From Edwardsiella anguillarum (lineage in GTDB: Bacteria; Pseudomonadota; Gammaproteobacteria; Enterobacterales; Enterobacteriaceae), in NCBI RefSeq assembly GCF_008801815.1, contig NZ_VZOX01000019.1: a stretch of DNA of 64,000 bases. The stretch is one strand, 5' to 3'. The notes below the pieces were generated by a model that ran no database searches, had not been told where the DNA came from, and saw only the letters and a program-made list of their open reading frames with translations. Each line of letters begins with the position of its first letter. Within the stretch, counting starts at the first letter, position 1. Below, in pieces: positions 44,352-52,692 of the stretch. A program made the translations under genes and the position numbers.

Positions 44352-45443
44352 ATGAAAGCGGCAACCGCCATCATTGATCGCCGCGCTCTGCGACATAACT
44401 TTCAGCAGATCCGTAAGTTTGCGCCGCACAGTCGCCTTATCGCCGTGGTGAAGGCCAACGCCTACGGGCACGGCCTGCTGGAGACCGCCAAAATCCTCAA
44501 CCAGGCCGATTGCTACGGCGTGGCGCGCATCGGCGAAGCGCTGATGCTGCGCTCCGGCGGGATCGTTAAACCGATCCTGCTGCTGGAGGGCTTTTTCTCC
44601 GCCAGCGATCTGCCGGTGCTGGTGGCCAATAACATCGAAACGGCGGTACACAGCGAAGAACAGCTGCAGGCGTTGGAGAATGCCTGTCTGGAGCGCCCGA
44701 TTAAGGTATGGATGAAGCTGGACACCGGCATGCATCGCCTTGGGGTGCGCCCGGAGCAGGCCGAGGCGTTTTATCGCCGTCTGTGCGTCTGCCCTAACGT
44801 GGCTCAGCCGGTAAACTTTATGAGCCACTTCAGCCGGGCCGATGAGCCAGAGAGCGGGCGTACCGAGCAGCAGCTGGCCTGTTTCGACGACTTTGTGCAG
44901 GGGAAAGCGGGCGAGCAGTCTATCGCTGCCTCGGGCGGGATCCTGCTGTGGCCGCAGTCGCACCGTGACATGGTACGGCCGGGGATTATTATGTACGGCG
45001 TCTCGCCGCAGGCGGATTTGTCGCTGGCGGCCGATCACTACGGACTGCAGCCGGCGATGACCCTGCAGTCTAGCCTGATCGCGGTGCGCGAGCATAAGGT
45101 CGGCGAACCGGTGGGCTACGGCGGCGCCTGGGTGGCGCAACGTGATACTCGTCTCGGGGTGGTGGCGATCGGCTATGGCGACGGCTATCCGCGCAGCGCA
45201 CCGTCGGGCACGCCGGTGCTGATCAATGGTCGAGAGGTGCCGATTGTGGGGCGGGTCTCTATGGATATGATCTCGGTCGATCTGGGGCCGCAGGCGGCGG
45301 ATCGCGTGGGTGATAACGTGATCATGTGGGGACCAGGGCTGCCGGTTGAAAAAGTGGCCGCCTGTACCGGTATCAGCGCCTATGAGCTGATCACCAAGCT
45401 AACCTCACGCGTTGCGATGGAATATATCGGTGAAGAGGCGTAG
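44352..45443 (+). CDS. alr: Alanine racemase
   Basis: PLP enzyme interconverting L- and D-alanine for peptidoglycan. 363 aa. PLP-binding Lys34 lies in AVVKANAYGHG; the second catalytic Tyr is in VGYGGAW (about 257), and the ARIGEALMLR and MKLDTGMHRLG blocks are conserved. AAGGAAG lies seven bases before the ATG. This is the biosynthetic Alr by position (after dnaB) rather than the catabolic DadX. Confidence 0.96.
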   Translation: MKAATAIIDRRALRHNFQQIRKFAPHSRLIAVVKANAYGHGLLETAKILNQADCYGVARIGEALMLRSGGIVKPILLLEGFFSASDLPVLVANNIETAVHSEEQLQALENACLERPIKVWMKLDTGMHRLGVRPEQAEAFYRRLCVCPNVAQPVNFMSHFSRADEPESGRTEQQLACFDDFVQGKAGEQSIAASGGILLWPQSHRDMVRPGIIMYGVSPQADLSLAADHYGLQPAMTLQSSLIAVREHKVGEPVGYGGAWVAQRDTRLGVVAIGYGDGYPRSAPSGTPVLINGREVPIVGRVSMDMISVDLGPQAADRVGDNVIMWGPGLPVEKVAACTGISAYELITKLTSRVAMEYIGEEA

Positions 45444-45466
45444 CGCACCGTTGACGCACCATCGAT

Positions 45467-45502
45467 AGCGCGGGCCGGCAAATGCCGGCCCGCGCTGTTT
45501 TT
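45467..45502 (+). terminator. Terminator after alr
   Basis: AGCGCGGGCCGGCA and TGCCGGCCCGCGCT form a long GC stem followed by GTTTTT (45497-45502). Confidence 0.88.
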
Positions 45503-45513
45503 CGCGGCCAGGA

Positions 45514-46671
45514 TCAGCGGGCCGCCTGATAGATCTGGCGGCTCTGCTCCAGCGTGATGTCGCCGTGCTCGCCCAGGGCGGTCATACGGTGCTCCTGCAG
45601 CTTATCGAGCAGCGCCGGAATGGTGCTGCCGTCCAGGCCGTAGTCGCTCAGGCGAGTTTTTACCCCCATCTGCTCAAAGAAGGCTCGCGTCGCGGCGATG
45701 GCGGCGTCAATGCGCTGCTCGTCGCTGCCGCTGTGGATATTCCAGACCCGCTCGGCGTACTGCAGCAGCTTGGCGTGTTTTTTATCACGCTTCAGCTGCA
45801 GCACGTTGGGCAGCACGATGGCCAGGGTCTGGGCATGATCCAGCCCGTGCATGGCAGTCAGCTCATGGCCAAGCATATGGGTAGACCAATCCTGCGGAAC
45901 CCCGGCGCCGATCAGCCCGTTGAGCGCCATGGTGGCACACCACATGATATTGGCGCGCACCCCATAGTTTTCCGGCTCCTGCAGCGCTCGCGGACCCTCT
46001 TCGATCAGGGTCTGCAGCAGCCCTTCCGCGAAGCGATCCTGCACGCGGGCATCGACCGGATAGGTCAGATACTGTTCCACGATGTGTACAAAGGCATCCA
46101 CGACCCCGTTGGCGATCTGACGCGGCGGCAGGGTGTAGGTGACTTGTGGATCCAGCACGGCAAAGCGTGGCATGACAAAGGGGGACATAAAGTGCAGCTT
46201 ATCACCGGTTGCGCTGCGGGTGATCACGGCTCCCATATTCATTTCAGAGCCGGTGGCCGGCAGGGTGAGAACCACCCCCATCGGAATGGCACGGGTGACG
46301 TCGCTGCCGACGGTTTCCATGATATGCCAGGGATCGCCGACGTAGTCTGCGGCGGCGGCGATAAACTTGGTTCCGTCAATGACCGAGCCGCCGCCGACGG
46401 CGAGCAGGTAGTCGATCTTCTCGTTATGCACTATCTCCACCGCCTGCATCAGGGTTTCATAGTGGGGATTCGGCTCAATACCGCCAAACTCAAAAACATG
46501 ACGGCCGTGTAGGGCGGCGTGTACCTGATCCAGTACGCCGTTGCGTTTAATGCTGCCGCCGCCGTAGGTGATCAGGACGCGCGCCTGTGGCGGGATCTCA
46601 TCGCGCAGGTTGGCAATCTGATCTCGGCCAAACAGAATTTTGGTCGGGGTGTGAAGAACAAAGTTTTCCAT
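45514..46671 (-). CDS. yqhD: NADPH-dependent aldehyde reductase / iron-containing alcohol dehydrogenase YqhD
   Basis: Broad aldehyde reductase that detoxifies short aldehydes. From the ATG at 46671 (GAGGG upstream) the product is 385 aa (E. coli 387). Features: YGGGSIKRNGVL and VGGGSVIDGTKF nucleotide-binding loops, metal-ligand region GVVDAFVHIVEQY, and HELTAMHGLDHAQTLAIV with His ligands. Divergent from yqhC, its activator in E. coli; the pair is conserved here but the wider context (alr side) differs from E. coli. Confidence 0.93.
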   Translation of the reverse strand: MENFVLHTPTKILFGRDQIANLRDEIPPQARVLITYGGGSIKRNGVLDQVHAALHGRHVFEFGGIEPNPHYETLMQAVEIVHNEKIDYLLAVGGGSVIDGTKFIAAAADYVGDPWHIMETVGSDVTRAIPMGVVLTLPATGSEMNMGAVITRSATGDKLHFMSPFVMPRFAVLDPQVTYTLPPRQIANGVVDAFVHIVEQYLTYPVDARVQDRFAEGLLQTLIEEGPRALQEPENYGVRANIMWCATMALNGLIGAGVPQDWSTHMLGHELTAMHGLDHAQTLAIVLPNVLQLKRDKKHAKLLQYAERVWNIHSGSDEQRIDAAIAATRAFFEQMGVKTRLSDYGLDGSTIPALLDKLQEHRMTALGEHGDITLEQSRQIYQAAR

Positions 46672-46784
46672 GATGCAACCCTCACTCATATACCTAAAAA
46701 GCATGAATATGTCCGGCGTCAGCGCCGGTATGAAATTTGAGTGCTATTGTGGGCGCATTGCGTCATCGGCTCAATGCACATTTC

Positions 46785-46820
46785 TGTAGGTTGTTTGCCT
46801 ATTCCTACAAAAAAATGTAG
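46785..46820. promoter_or_regulatory. Repeated TGTAG half-sites between yqhD and yqhC
   Basis: The short divergent spacer contains TGTAGG (46785), CCTACA (46804) and TGTAG (46816). The second and third form the perfect inverted repeat CTACA-N6-TGTAG, and the first and second form TGTAGG-N13-CCTACA. This is a plausible AraC-type operator for YqhC, inferred from position and symmetry. Confidence 0.4.
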
Positions 46821-46826
46821 AAAAAC

Positions 46827-47792
46827 ATGTCAAACAGGCAGATTAATTGCCAATTAAGTTGGTTGGATGGAGACCGCTACATGGTTATCGACGATAGATG
46901 GAAACAGTTGGCCGCACAGGTTCAGCGCCTGCATCAACAGCCGGGGGTCAAGCCCTCGCCGGTCGAGCATGTTAACCTCATCTATGTCAACGCACATCAA
47001 CCCCGCACGCCGGTCATGTACCAACCCAGTCTGATCATTATATTGCAGGGGCGCAAAGTCGGGTATCTGGGAGAGCGGGTGTTTCACTATGATCCGAGCA
47101 ATTATTTGCTGATGACGCTGCCGTTGCCCTGCGAATGTGAGACCTTTGCCTCGCCGCAGGAGCCGTTGATCGGCCTGGCGCTGCGGGTTGACGTGCAGAT
47201 GCTGCAGGATCTGCTGATGGATATCGGCGATGGGATGCGTACGGCGGTGCGCCCGCACGCTGAGGGGGTACGCTCGGTTGCGCTGGACGATGCCATGCTG
47301 TGCGCCTGCGAACGCCTGGTGGAGGTGATGGAGGATCCCCTGCATGCCCGGGTGCTCGGCCCGCAGATCGTGCGTGAGATGCTGTTCCATGCCCTGTGCG
47401 GGGCGGGCGGCGACGCCCTGCTGGCGCTGGCCAGCCGTCATAGCCACTTTAGTCAGATTGCCAAGGCGCTGCGTCTGATTGAGCAGAACTACGCCAGCAG
47501 TCTGAACGTCGACAGGCTGGCGCAGTCGGTCAATATGAGCATCTCGTCGTTTCACCACAACTTTAAGGCAGTGACGGCGACCTCGCCGCTGCAGTACATT
47601 AAATCGTATCGGCTACACAAGGCGCGCATGATGATCTTGCACGATGGGCTGAAGGCCAGCACGGCGGCGAGCCGGGTCGGTTATGAGAGCCCGTCGCAGT
47701 TTAGCCGTGAATACAAACGGTTTTTTGGCAATACCCCCAGCGATCAGGCCAGCCGCTACCGCAGCGGCGGACTGCGCATCGCGGAACTGTGA
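46827..47792 (+). CDS. yqhC: AraC-family transcriptional activator YqhC
   Basis: AraC/XylS-type regulator, predicted to activate yqhD on aldehyde stress. Up to 321 aa from the ATG at 46827; this start lacks a good ribosome site and an ATG at 46878 (GGAG upstream) is an alternative. N-terminal cupin-like domain (PVMYQPSLIIILQGRKVGYLGERVF, then YLLMTLPLPCECETFA) and C-terminal double HTH (LAQSVNMSISSFHHNFKAVT, SRVGYESPSQFSREYKRFFG). The C-terminal half is very like E. coli YqhC. Confidence 0.9.
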   Translation: MSNRQINCQLSWLDGDRYMVIDDRWKQLAAQVQRLHQQPGVKPSPVEHVNLIYVNAHQPRTPVMYQPSLIIILQGRKVGYLGERVFHYDPSNYLLMTLPLPCECETFASPQEPLIGLALRVDVQMLQDLLMDIGDGMRTAVRPHAEGVRSVALDDAMLCACERLVEVMEDPLHARVLGPQIVREMLFHALCGAGGDALLALASRHSHFSQIAKALRLIEQNYASSLNVDRLAQSVNMSISSFHHNFKAVTATSPLQYIKSYRLHKARMMILHDGLKASTAASRVGYESPSQFSREYKRFFGNTPSDQASRYRSGGLRIAEL

Positions 47793-47850
47793 GTCTGGAC
47801 AGACTGATGCCCGTAGGGAGGGTGGTCTGCATGCCAAGGAGTGTCGACAG

Positions 47851-49140
47851 ATGATTGAACGAGCGTTTTTAGTACCGGGGATGGCGGTGCGGGAGTTCCG
47901 CACTGAGGTGCCTTTGAACTGGCGCGACCCCAGCGATGGGCGTCGGCTGACGCTGTTTGCCCGTGAGCTGTGCGCTCCGGGCCGCGAGGCGGATGAGATG
48001 CCCTGTCTGCTGTTCCTGCAGGGAGGCCCCGGCGGGAAATGCCCGCGGCCGACCTCCTGCAGCGGCTGGCTGGCGGAGGCGCTGCGCGATTATCGGGTGA
48101 TCCTGATGGATCAGCGCGGCACCGGCAACAGCAGCCGGATTGAGGCCAGCGTCCTGCGCGATATGACCCCGCAGCAGGCGGCGGACTACCTGAGCCACTT
48201 CCGCGCCGATGCTATGGTGCGCGATGCGGAGCATCTGCGGCTGCGCCACTTTGGCGGACGGCGCTGGACGACGCTGGGCCAAAGCTACGGCGGTTTTATT
48301 ACGCTGACCTACCTATCCCAGGCGCCGCAGGGGTTGCATGCCTGCTATATCACCGGCGGCCTGCCGGCGATAGCGCCGGATGCCACCCAGCTGTATGAAG
48401 CGACCTATCGCCGGGTGGCACAGCGCAATCAGCACTTTTTCACCCGTTACCCGCAGGCGCGCGAGCAGCTCGATCGTATCGTCGCCCTGCTGCGCGAACA
48501 GGCGGTATACCTTCCCGACGGCGATCTGCTCAGCGTAGAGCGTCTGCTGACGCTGGGGCTGGATATGGGCATGAGCGAGGGCTATGAACGCCTGCTGTGG
48601 CTGCTGGATGAGGCCTTCAACCCGGAGGGCGAGCTGAGCGATACCTTCCTGAACCAGGTGATGCAGCGCAGCGGTTTTGCCGACAATCCGCTGTATGCGG
48701 TGCTGCATGAGAGTATCTATGCCGATGACGCCAGCGGTGCGACCCGCTGGGCCGCTCAGCGGGTGCGCGATGGCCTGCCGGCGTTCTCTTTGGAGCGGAG
48801 TTCGCCCCTGCTGACCGGTGAGATGATCTACCCGTGGATGTTTGATCAGATGCAGTCACTGCGTCCGTTTCGCGCGGCGGCGGAGCTGTTGGCCCGGCGT
48901 GAGACGTGGCCGGTGCTTTACGATACCGTGCGTCTGCGCGACAACGACATACCGGTGATGGCGGCGGTGTATTACCACGACATGTATGTCGACGCCGACC
49001 TGTCGCTGGAGAGCGCGGCGCAGATCGGTAATCTCCAGACCTGGATCACCAGCGAGTACGATCACAACGGTCTGCGTGTGGCGCCGGTGTTTCGGCGGCT
49101 GCGGGAAATGATGGCCGAGCGCGGCGTCGCGGCCGAATAG
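47851..49140 (+). CDS. Alpha/beta hydrolase, S33 proline-iminopeptidase-like
   Basis: A 429-aa hydrolase-fold protein. Seen: oxyanion-hole region FLQGGPGGKCPRP, MDQRGTGNSS, the nucleophile elbow GQSYGG (about residue 147-152) and a late His in SEYDHNGL. These are typical of bacterial proline iminopeptidases (release of N-terminal Pro). AAGGAG lies nine bases before the ATG; an upstream open frame overlaps yqhC and is not used. It starts 58 bp after yqhC in the same direction and may be co-transcribed. Physiological substrate unknown. Confidence 0.85.
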   Translation: MIERAFLVPGMAVREFRTEVPLNWRDPSDGRRLTLFARELCAPGREADEMPCLLFLQGGPGGKCPRPTSCSGWLAEALRDYRVILMDQRGTGNSSRIEASVLRDMTPQQAADYLSHFRADAMVRDAEHLRLRHFGGRRWTTLGQSYGGFITLTYLSQAPQGLHACYITGGLPAIAPDATQLYEATYRRVAQRNQHFFTRYPQAREQLDRIVALLREQAVYLPDGDLLSVERLLTLGLDMGMSEGYERLLWLLDEAFNPEGELSDTFLNQVMQRSGFADNPLYAVLHESIYADDASGATRWAAQRVRDGLPAFSLERSSPLLTGEMIYPWMFDQMQSLRPFRAAAELLARRETWPVLYDTVRLRDNDIPVMAAVYYHDMYVDADLSLESAAQIGNLQTWITSEYDHNGLRVAPVFRRLREMMAERGVAAE

Positions 49141-49141
49141 C

Positions 49142-49173
49142 AAAACGGCTCCCATAGGGAGCCGTTGGTTTTC
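49142..49173. terminator. Bidirectional terminator between the hydrolase and outer-membrane protein genes
   Basis: AACGGCTCCC-ata-GGGAGCCGTT with AAAA on the left and GGTTTT on the right, between two convergent stops. Confidence 0.85.
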
Positions 49174-49186
49174 GTCACCGAACCAC

Positions 49187-49819
49187 TTAGAAGTAGTAGT
49201 TCACACCCAGCGTAACGTCATGGGTGGTCACTTTGGCCTGGGAGTTACCGGCGCTGGCTTTGCCTGCGTCCAGGTATTTGTAGCCCAGATCCAGATCCAG
49301 ACGTTCGTTAACGTTGTAGATCACACCGGTGCCGACGCTCCAGGCAAAGTTGTTGCTGTTGCTCTGTACGTTGTCGCCGTTCATGTCGTTTTTCAGGCTG
49401 ACGTTAGCATAACCGATGCCGGCGCCGACGTACGGGGTGAAAGGTGTACCGGTTTTGATGTCATAGTAACCGTTAACCATCAGCGTCTGCAGACCCAGAC
49501 GGCTGTCGTTGGTCTCTGCGGCATCGTTGGTATGGCTGGAGGTGGCGTTAGCGCGGAAGGTGTAGTCCAGCTCGGCGCGAACCGGCAGGCTGAACTGGTT
49601 TTCGAAGTTATAGCCGAAAACCAGGCCGGCGTTACCGACGCCTTTGTTATCGTTGCTCATGCCGTTGCCGTTAACATCTTTCTGATCGAACAGATGCTCG
49701 GCGCTGATACCCATTTTGGCACCGGCATAGTAACCGGTGTTGTTGATGCCGGCGGCGTTGACCAGAGTTGCGCCAGAGACCAGACCTACGAACAGGGCCA
49801 GTTTAGTGAATGCTTTCAT
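49187..49819 (-). CDS. Small outer-membrane beta-barrel protein
   Basis: A 210-aa precursor with a Sec signal peptide (KLALFVGLVSGATLVNA, cut near 22) and a predicted eight-stranded barrel: alternating strands, acidic/Asn-rich loops (NGNGMSNDNKGVGNAG, NDMNGDNVQSNSNN), the GAGIGYANVSL block and a C-terminal GVNYYF with the terminal Phe used for barrel assembly. It belongs to the broad OmpX/OmpA-like/opacity-type group. I cannot assign it to OmpX or Ail itself. AGGA lies upstream of the ATG. The 5' region is AT-rich, and it stands alone. Confidence 0.8.
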   Translation of the reverse strand: MKAFTKLALFVGLVSGATLVNAAGINNTGYYAGAKMGISAEHLFDQKDVNGNGMSNDNKGVGNAGLVFGYNFENQFSLPVRAELDYTFRANATSSHTNDAAETNDSRLGLQTLMVNGYYDIKTGTPFTPYVGAGIGYANVSLKNDMNGDNVQSNSNNFAWSVGTGVIYNVNERLDLDLGYKYLDAGKASAGNSQAKVTTHDVTLGVNYYF

Positions 49820-50754
49820 GATGGATTCCTGATTATCAACTATCGCGTGACAGAGGACCTATCGGGTGACCTGTGTCACAAAAAAAGAACACGCGGCATA
49901 ATGATAGCCAGCAATGAAGAAAATTTGAATTTATTTAATATGAATAAAATCAACGGGAAAAATAAAATTGTATCGAATGTTTTCCATTCGTTGAAAATAA
50001 CAAGCGACGAGCGGGGATGAATGCGACAAAAACGGTTTACGAGCGCTCACTATTTATCCTGAAGAGTGTGTTGGCGAGACATAGAAATATGATCCGGTTA
50101 GCTTTTTAGAGAATTAAAATAAACTCCGATATAACTTATAAAGCTGAATTAGCCCATCTTATCGCCAGGCCGGCGTTTATTTTTGGACATAACGGGGCGT
50201 ATTTCTGTTATTTCCTCTGCCGGTGCGGCGTCAAGAACACAGCGGCAGAGCGCTCCAGCATCCCCGCGAAGAGGGCTGGTGCTGACCTTGGCGGACGCAC
50301 GGTTTGTTGATGGGATAGCTACGCTTTGTGCGGCAGGTCTATTGTCGTCGGTAAGCATGGGTAGCTATACGTCTATTTTTGCTTTGTCCAATACTTATTT
50401 CTTTTTGTTTTGAGCTGGTATAGAAAAATAATTTATTGCGCCTCGCCGGGTGGGTACCTATTCCATTTTTTCTCGCGCTGATAGCACAGGACGGCGGTAT
50501 GGGCACGTGCCGAGCAAAGCAACGCATATTCGGAGTATTCTTTGCGCTGAGTCGAAAAAATAACGGCGCGGCTCTTTTTTATCTGTCATTTCATCGCGTC
50601 ACACCGAGCGGTGGCGCGTGGGGGTGGGTGCGGGCAGAGTGACTTTTGTCACCCTTACGTCAATACGGCCTTTTTTTTGTTAGTAAACGGTTTTTTTTTT
50701 GTTAGCATGAAAATGGAGTGCAGAGATTACAAGAAACAATATGGAGATAACGAT
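49820..50754. other. Long AT-rich spacer between the outer-membrane protein gene and sodC
   Basis: 935 bp with several AT-rich blocks (49900-50140 and 50390-50440). Short ORFs exist on both strands (for example 50149-50358), but none shows a ribosome site or recognisable protein. A 22-bp tandem repeat with T-tracts sits at the right end. Possible remnants of a lost gene cannot be excluded. Confidence 0.5.
50665..50705 (+). repeat. 22-bp-period tandem repeat with T-tracts before sodC
   Basis: Two 19-base units, ACGG-CC-T8-GTTAG (50665) and ACGG-T10-GTTAG (50687), are separated by three bases. The T-tracts are 20-22 bp apart, two helical turns, about 50 bp before the sodC start. They may bend the promoter DNA or change length by slippage. 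Confidence 0.8.
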
Positions 50755-51282
50755 ATGAAAAAAATGAAAATATTGGTACTGGCCACCGCGTTGATGAGCG
50801 GGGCTGCCTACAGCGCCTCTGAGTCGATAACGCTGTATGAAGCGGGGCCGCAGGGGGCGGGACCGACGATCGGTGAGGTGACGGTCAGCGAAACGCCCTA
50901 TGGCCTGCTGTTTACGCCCAGCCTGCGCGGTCTCCCGCAGGGGATCCACGGTTTTCATGTCCATGAAAACGCCAGCTGCCTGCCGGGTGTCAAAGAGGGT
51001 AAACCGGTGCCGGCCCTGATGGCCGGTGGTCACTGGGATCCCGAGAAGCGCGGTAAGCATATGGGGCCCTACAGCGATGCCGGGCATCTGGGCGATCTGC
51101 CGGGACTGGTGGTCAATGCGGACGGTACGGCGAACTATGCCGTGCTGGCACCGCGTCTGAAATCGCTCGCCCAGCTGAAGGGGCATGCGCTGATGGTGCA
51201 CGTCGGCGGCGATAACTATGACGATCATCCGCACGCGCTGGGCGGCGGCGGTGCGCGTATGGCCTGCGGCGTTATTCAGTAA
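50755..51282 (+). CDS. sodC: Periplasmic Cu,Zn superoxide dismutase
   Basis: SodC removes superoxide in the periplasm. 175 aa from the ATG at 50755 (TGGAGATAACG upstream) with a Sec signal peptide (MKILVLATALMSGAAYSA). Metal-ligand blocks are complete: HGFHVHENASC, GGHWDPEKRGKHMGP, DAGHLGDLPG and MVHVGGDNYDDHP, plus the second disulfide Cys in ARMACGVIQ. The frame is open upstream to 50611 but lacks a ribosome site. Confidence 0.96.
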   Translation: MKKMKILVLATALMSGAAYSASESITLYEAGPQGAGPTIGEVTVSETPYGLLFTPSLRGLPQGIHGFHVHENASCLPGVKEGKPVPALMAGGHWDPEKRGKHMGPYSDAGHLGDLPGLVVNADGTANYAVLAPRLKSLAQLKGHALMVHVGGDNYDDHPHALGGGGARMACGVIQ

Positions 51283-51292
51283 CGTGGACGGC

Positions 51293-51319
51293 GGCGTCAG
51301 CGGGTTTAGGGCTGGCGCC
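51293..51319. terminator. Possible terminator between sodC and narI
   Basis: GGCGTCAGC-gggtttagg-GCTGGCGCC pairs over nine positions with one G-U pair in the RNA. No T-run follows. Confidence 0.4.
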
Positions 51320-51341
51320 GCGTCGAGGCGGAAAAGCGCGT

Positions 51342-52022
51342 TTAGCGCAGGGTTTTAACGACCTGGCGTCGCCGTAGGAGATAGCCCAGCGGCAGGCTGC
51401 AGATATGCACCAGACGGGTAAAGGGGAAGATCAGGAAAATGGTCAGCCCCAGCACCATATGCACCTTGAACAGCCAGTTGACCTCTTGCAGATACTGGGC
51501 AGGATCGGGACGGAAGGTCACGATCCCCTGGCTCCAGCTGATCAGGTTTTGCAGCGTGGCGCCGGAGGGGTGCAGCAGATCGACCGGGATCGTCAGCATG
51601 CCCAGGCAGATCTGGATCGTCAGCAGGATCAGGATCAGCTTGTCGGAAAACGGCGAGGTGGCGGCGACCCGGGCGCAGAAGAGGCGGCGGGCCAAGAGCA
51701 TCAGCGCGCCGATCAGTAGCAGGGTGCCGAAGACGCTGCCGGCGATCAGCTCCAGGATCTGATGCGTCTGGCTGGAGATATAGGCATCATACCAAGAGCG
51801 TGGCGTCAGCAGTCCGGCCACGTGGCCGAAGAAAACTCCCAGCATGCCGACGTGAAACAGGTTAAGCGCATAGCGGCTATAGCGCCCGTTGGCCATCAGC
51901 AGCGAAGAGCCGCTTTTCCACGTGTATTGACCATAGTCGAACCGATAGAGACACCCCAGCAACAGCACCGTGATGGCGATATAGGGGTAGATGTTGAATA
52001 AAAAATAGGACAGTGCGGACAT
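51342..52022 (-). CDS. narI: Respiratory nitrate reductase gamma subunit
   Basis: Membrane cytochrome b subunit that takes electrons from quinol to NarH. 226 aa (E. coli 225) with five hydrophobic helices and His residues in the expected pairs (FHVGMLGVFFGHVAGLL and KVHMVLGLTIFLIFPFTRLVHI) that ligate two hemes b. Last gene of narGHJI, starting ten bases after the narJ stop. Confidence 0.97.
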   Translation of the reverse strand: MSALSYFLFNIYPYIAITVLLLGCLYRFDYGQYTWKSGSSLLMANGRYSRYALNLFHVGMLGVFFGHVAGLLTPRSWYDAYISSQTHQILELIAGSVFGTLLLIGALMLLARRLFCARVAATSPFSDKLILILLTIQICLGMLTIPVDLLHPSGATLQNLISWSQGIVTFRPDPAQYLQEVNWLFKVHMVLGLTIFLIFPFTRLVHICSLPLGYLLRRRQVVKTLR

Positions 52023-52032
52023 TCAATCCTCC

Positions 52033-52689
52033 TTATCGCTCAAGATCCAGGTAGTGAACCGGCGCCGAACGGCCCTGGGGCATGTCGGGGAGCTCAACGC
52101 GGGCCGGGGCGTGCGCGCGATCCCACTCCGCATCGATCGCCATCGTCGGCGCACCGTCGGCCTCCGGCGTCAGGCCATCGGTCTCTCTGCCGGCCAGCTG
52201 CAGCAGTAGCTGGAACAGTATGCTATAGATACCGTCGTGGGTGCGGCGGTATAGAATCTCCGCCACACCGGCAATTTGCGTCAGGATACGCCGGCCCTCC
52301 TCAGGCTGGCGCTGTGACTGCAGGTAGGCAAACTCCAGCACCATCGGCAGATAGTCGGGCAGCTCTCGCGGCGCGGGCTCCAGCGCGGCCTGGCGATAGT
52401 GGCTCAGGATATTGACCATCGCCTGCCCGCGGTTTTTGGACTCGGCTAGCTGGTGTTCGCACAGATACAGGGCGCAGCGGCGGGTGTGATCGAACTGCGT
52501 GATGTAATCGCTTTGACGGGTTGCCAGCGGGGCCTCCCAGTAATGGGCGATAAACGCCTGCAGGCGCCCCTGCTGCTGCGCCGTCATTTCGCGACACTGC
52601 GGCAGCGCCGCCTCCAGCTCACCGCGCGCCTGCCACAGCGCCTCATCGGGGTAGTCCAGTAGGCGGGCCAATATTAACAGGCTCAGCAT
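52033..52689 (-). CDS. narJ: Nitrate reductase assembly chaperone NarJ
   Basis: Cytoplasmic TorD/DmsD-type chaperone required to insert the Mo cofactor into NarG. 218 aa, helical; the ARLLDYPDEALW start, YITQFDHTRRCALYLCEH block and the short C-terminal tail are typical. Starts three bases after the narH stop. E. coli NarJ is 236 aa. Confidence 0.95.
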   Translation of the reverse strand: MLSLLILARLLDYPDEALWQARGELEAALPQCREMTAQQQGRLQAFIAHYWEAPLATRQSDYITQFDHTRRCALYLCEHQLAESKNRGQAMVNILSHYRQAALEPAPRELPDYLPMVLEFAYLQSQRQPEEGRRILTQIAGVAEILYRRTHDGIYSILFQLLLQLAGRETDGLTPEADGAPTMAIDAEWDRAHAPARVELPDMPQGRSAPVHYLDLER

Positions 52690-52692
52690 GGC

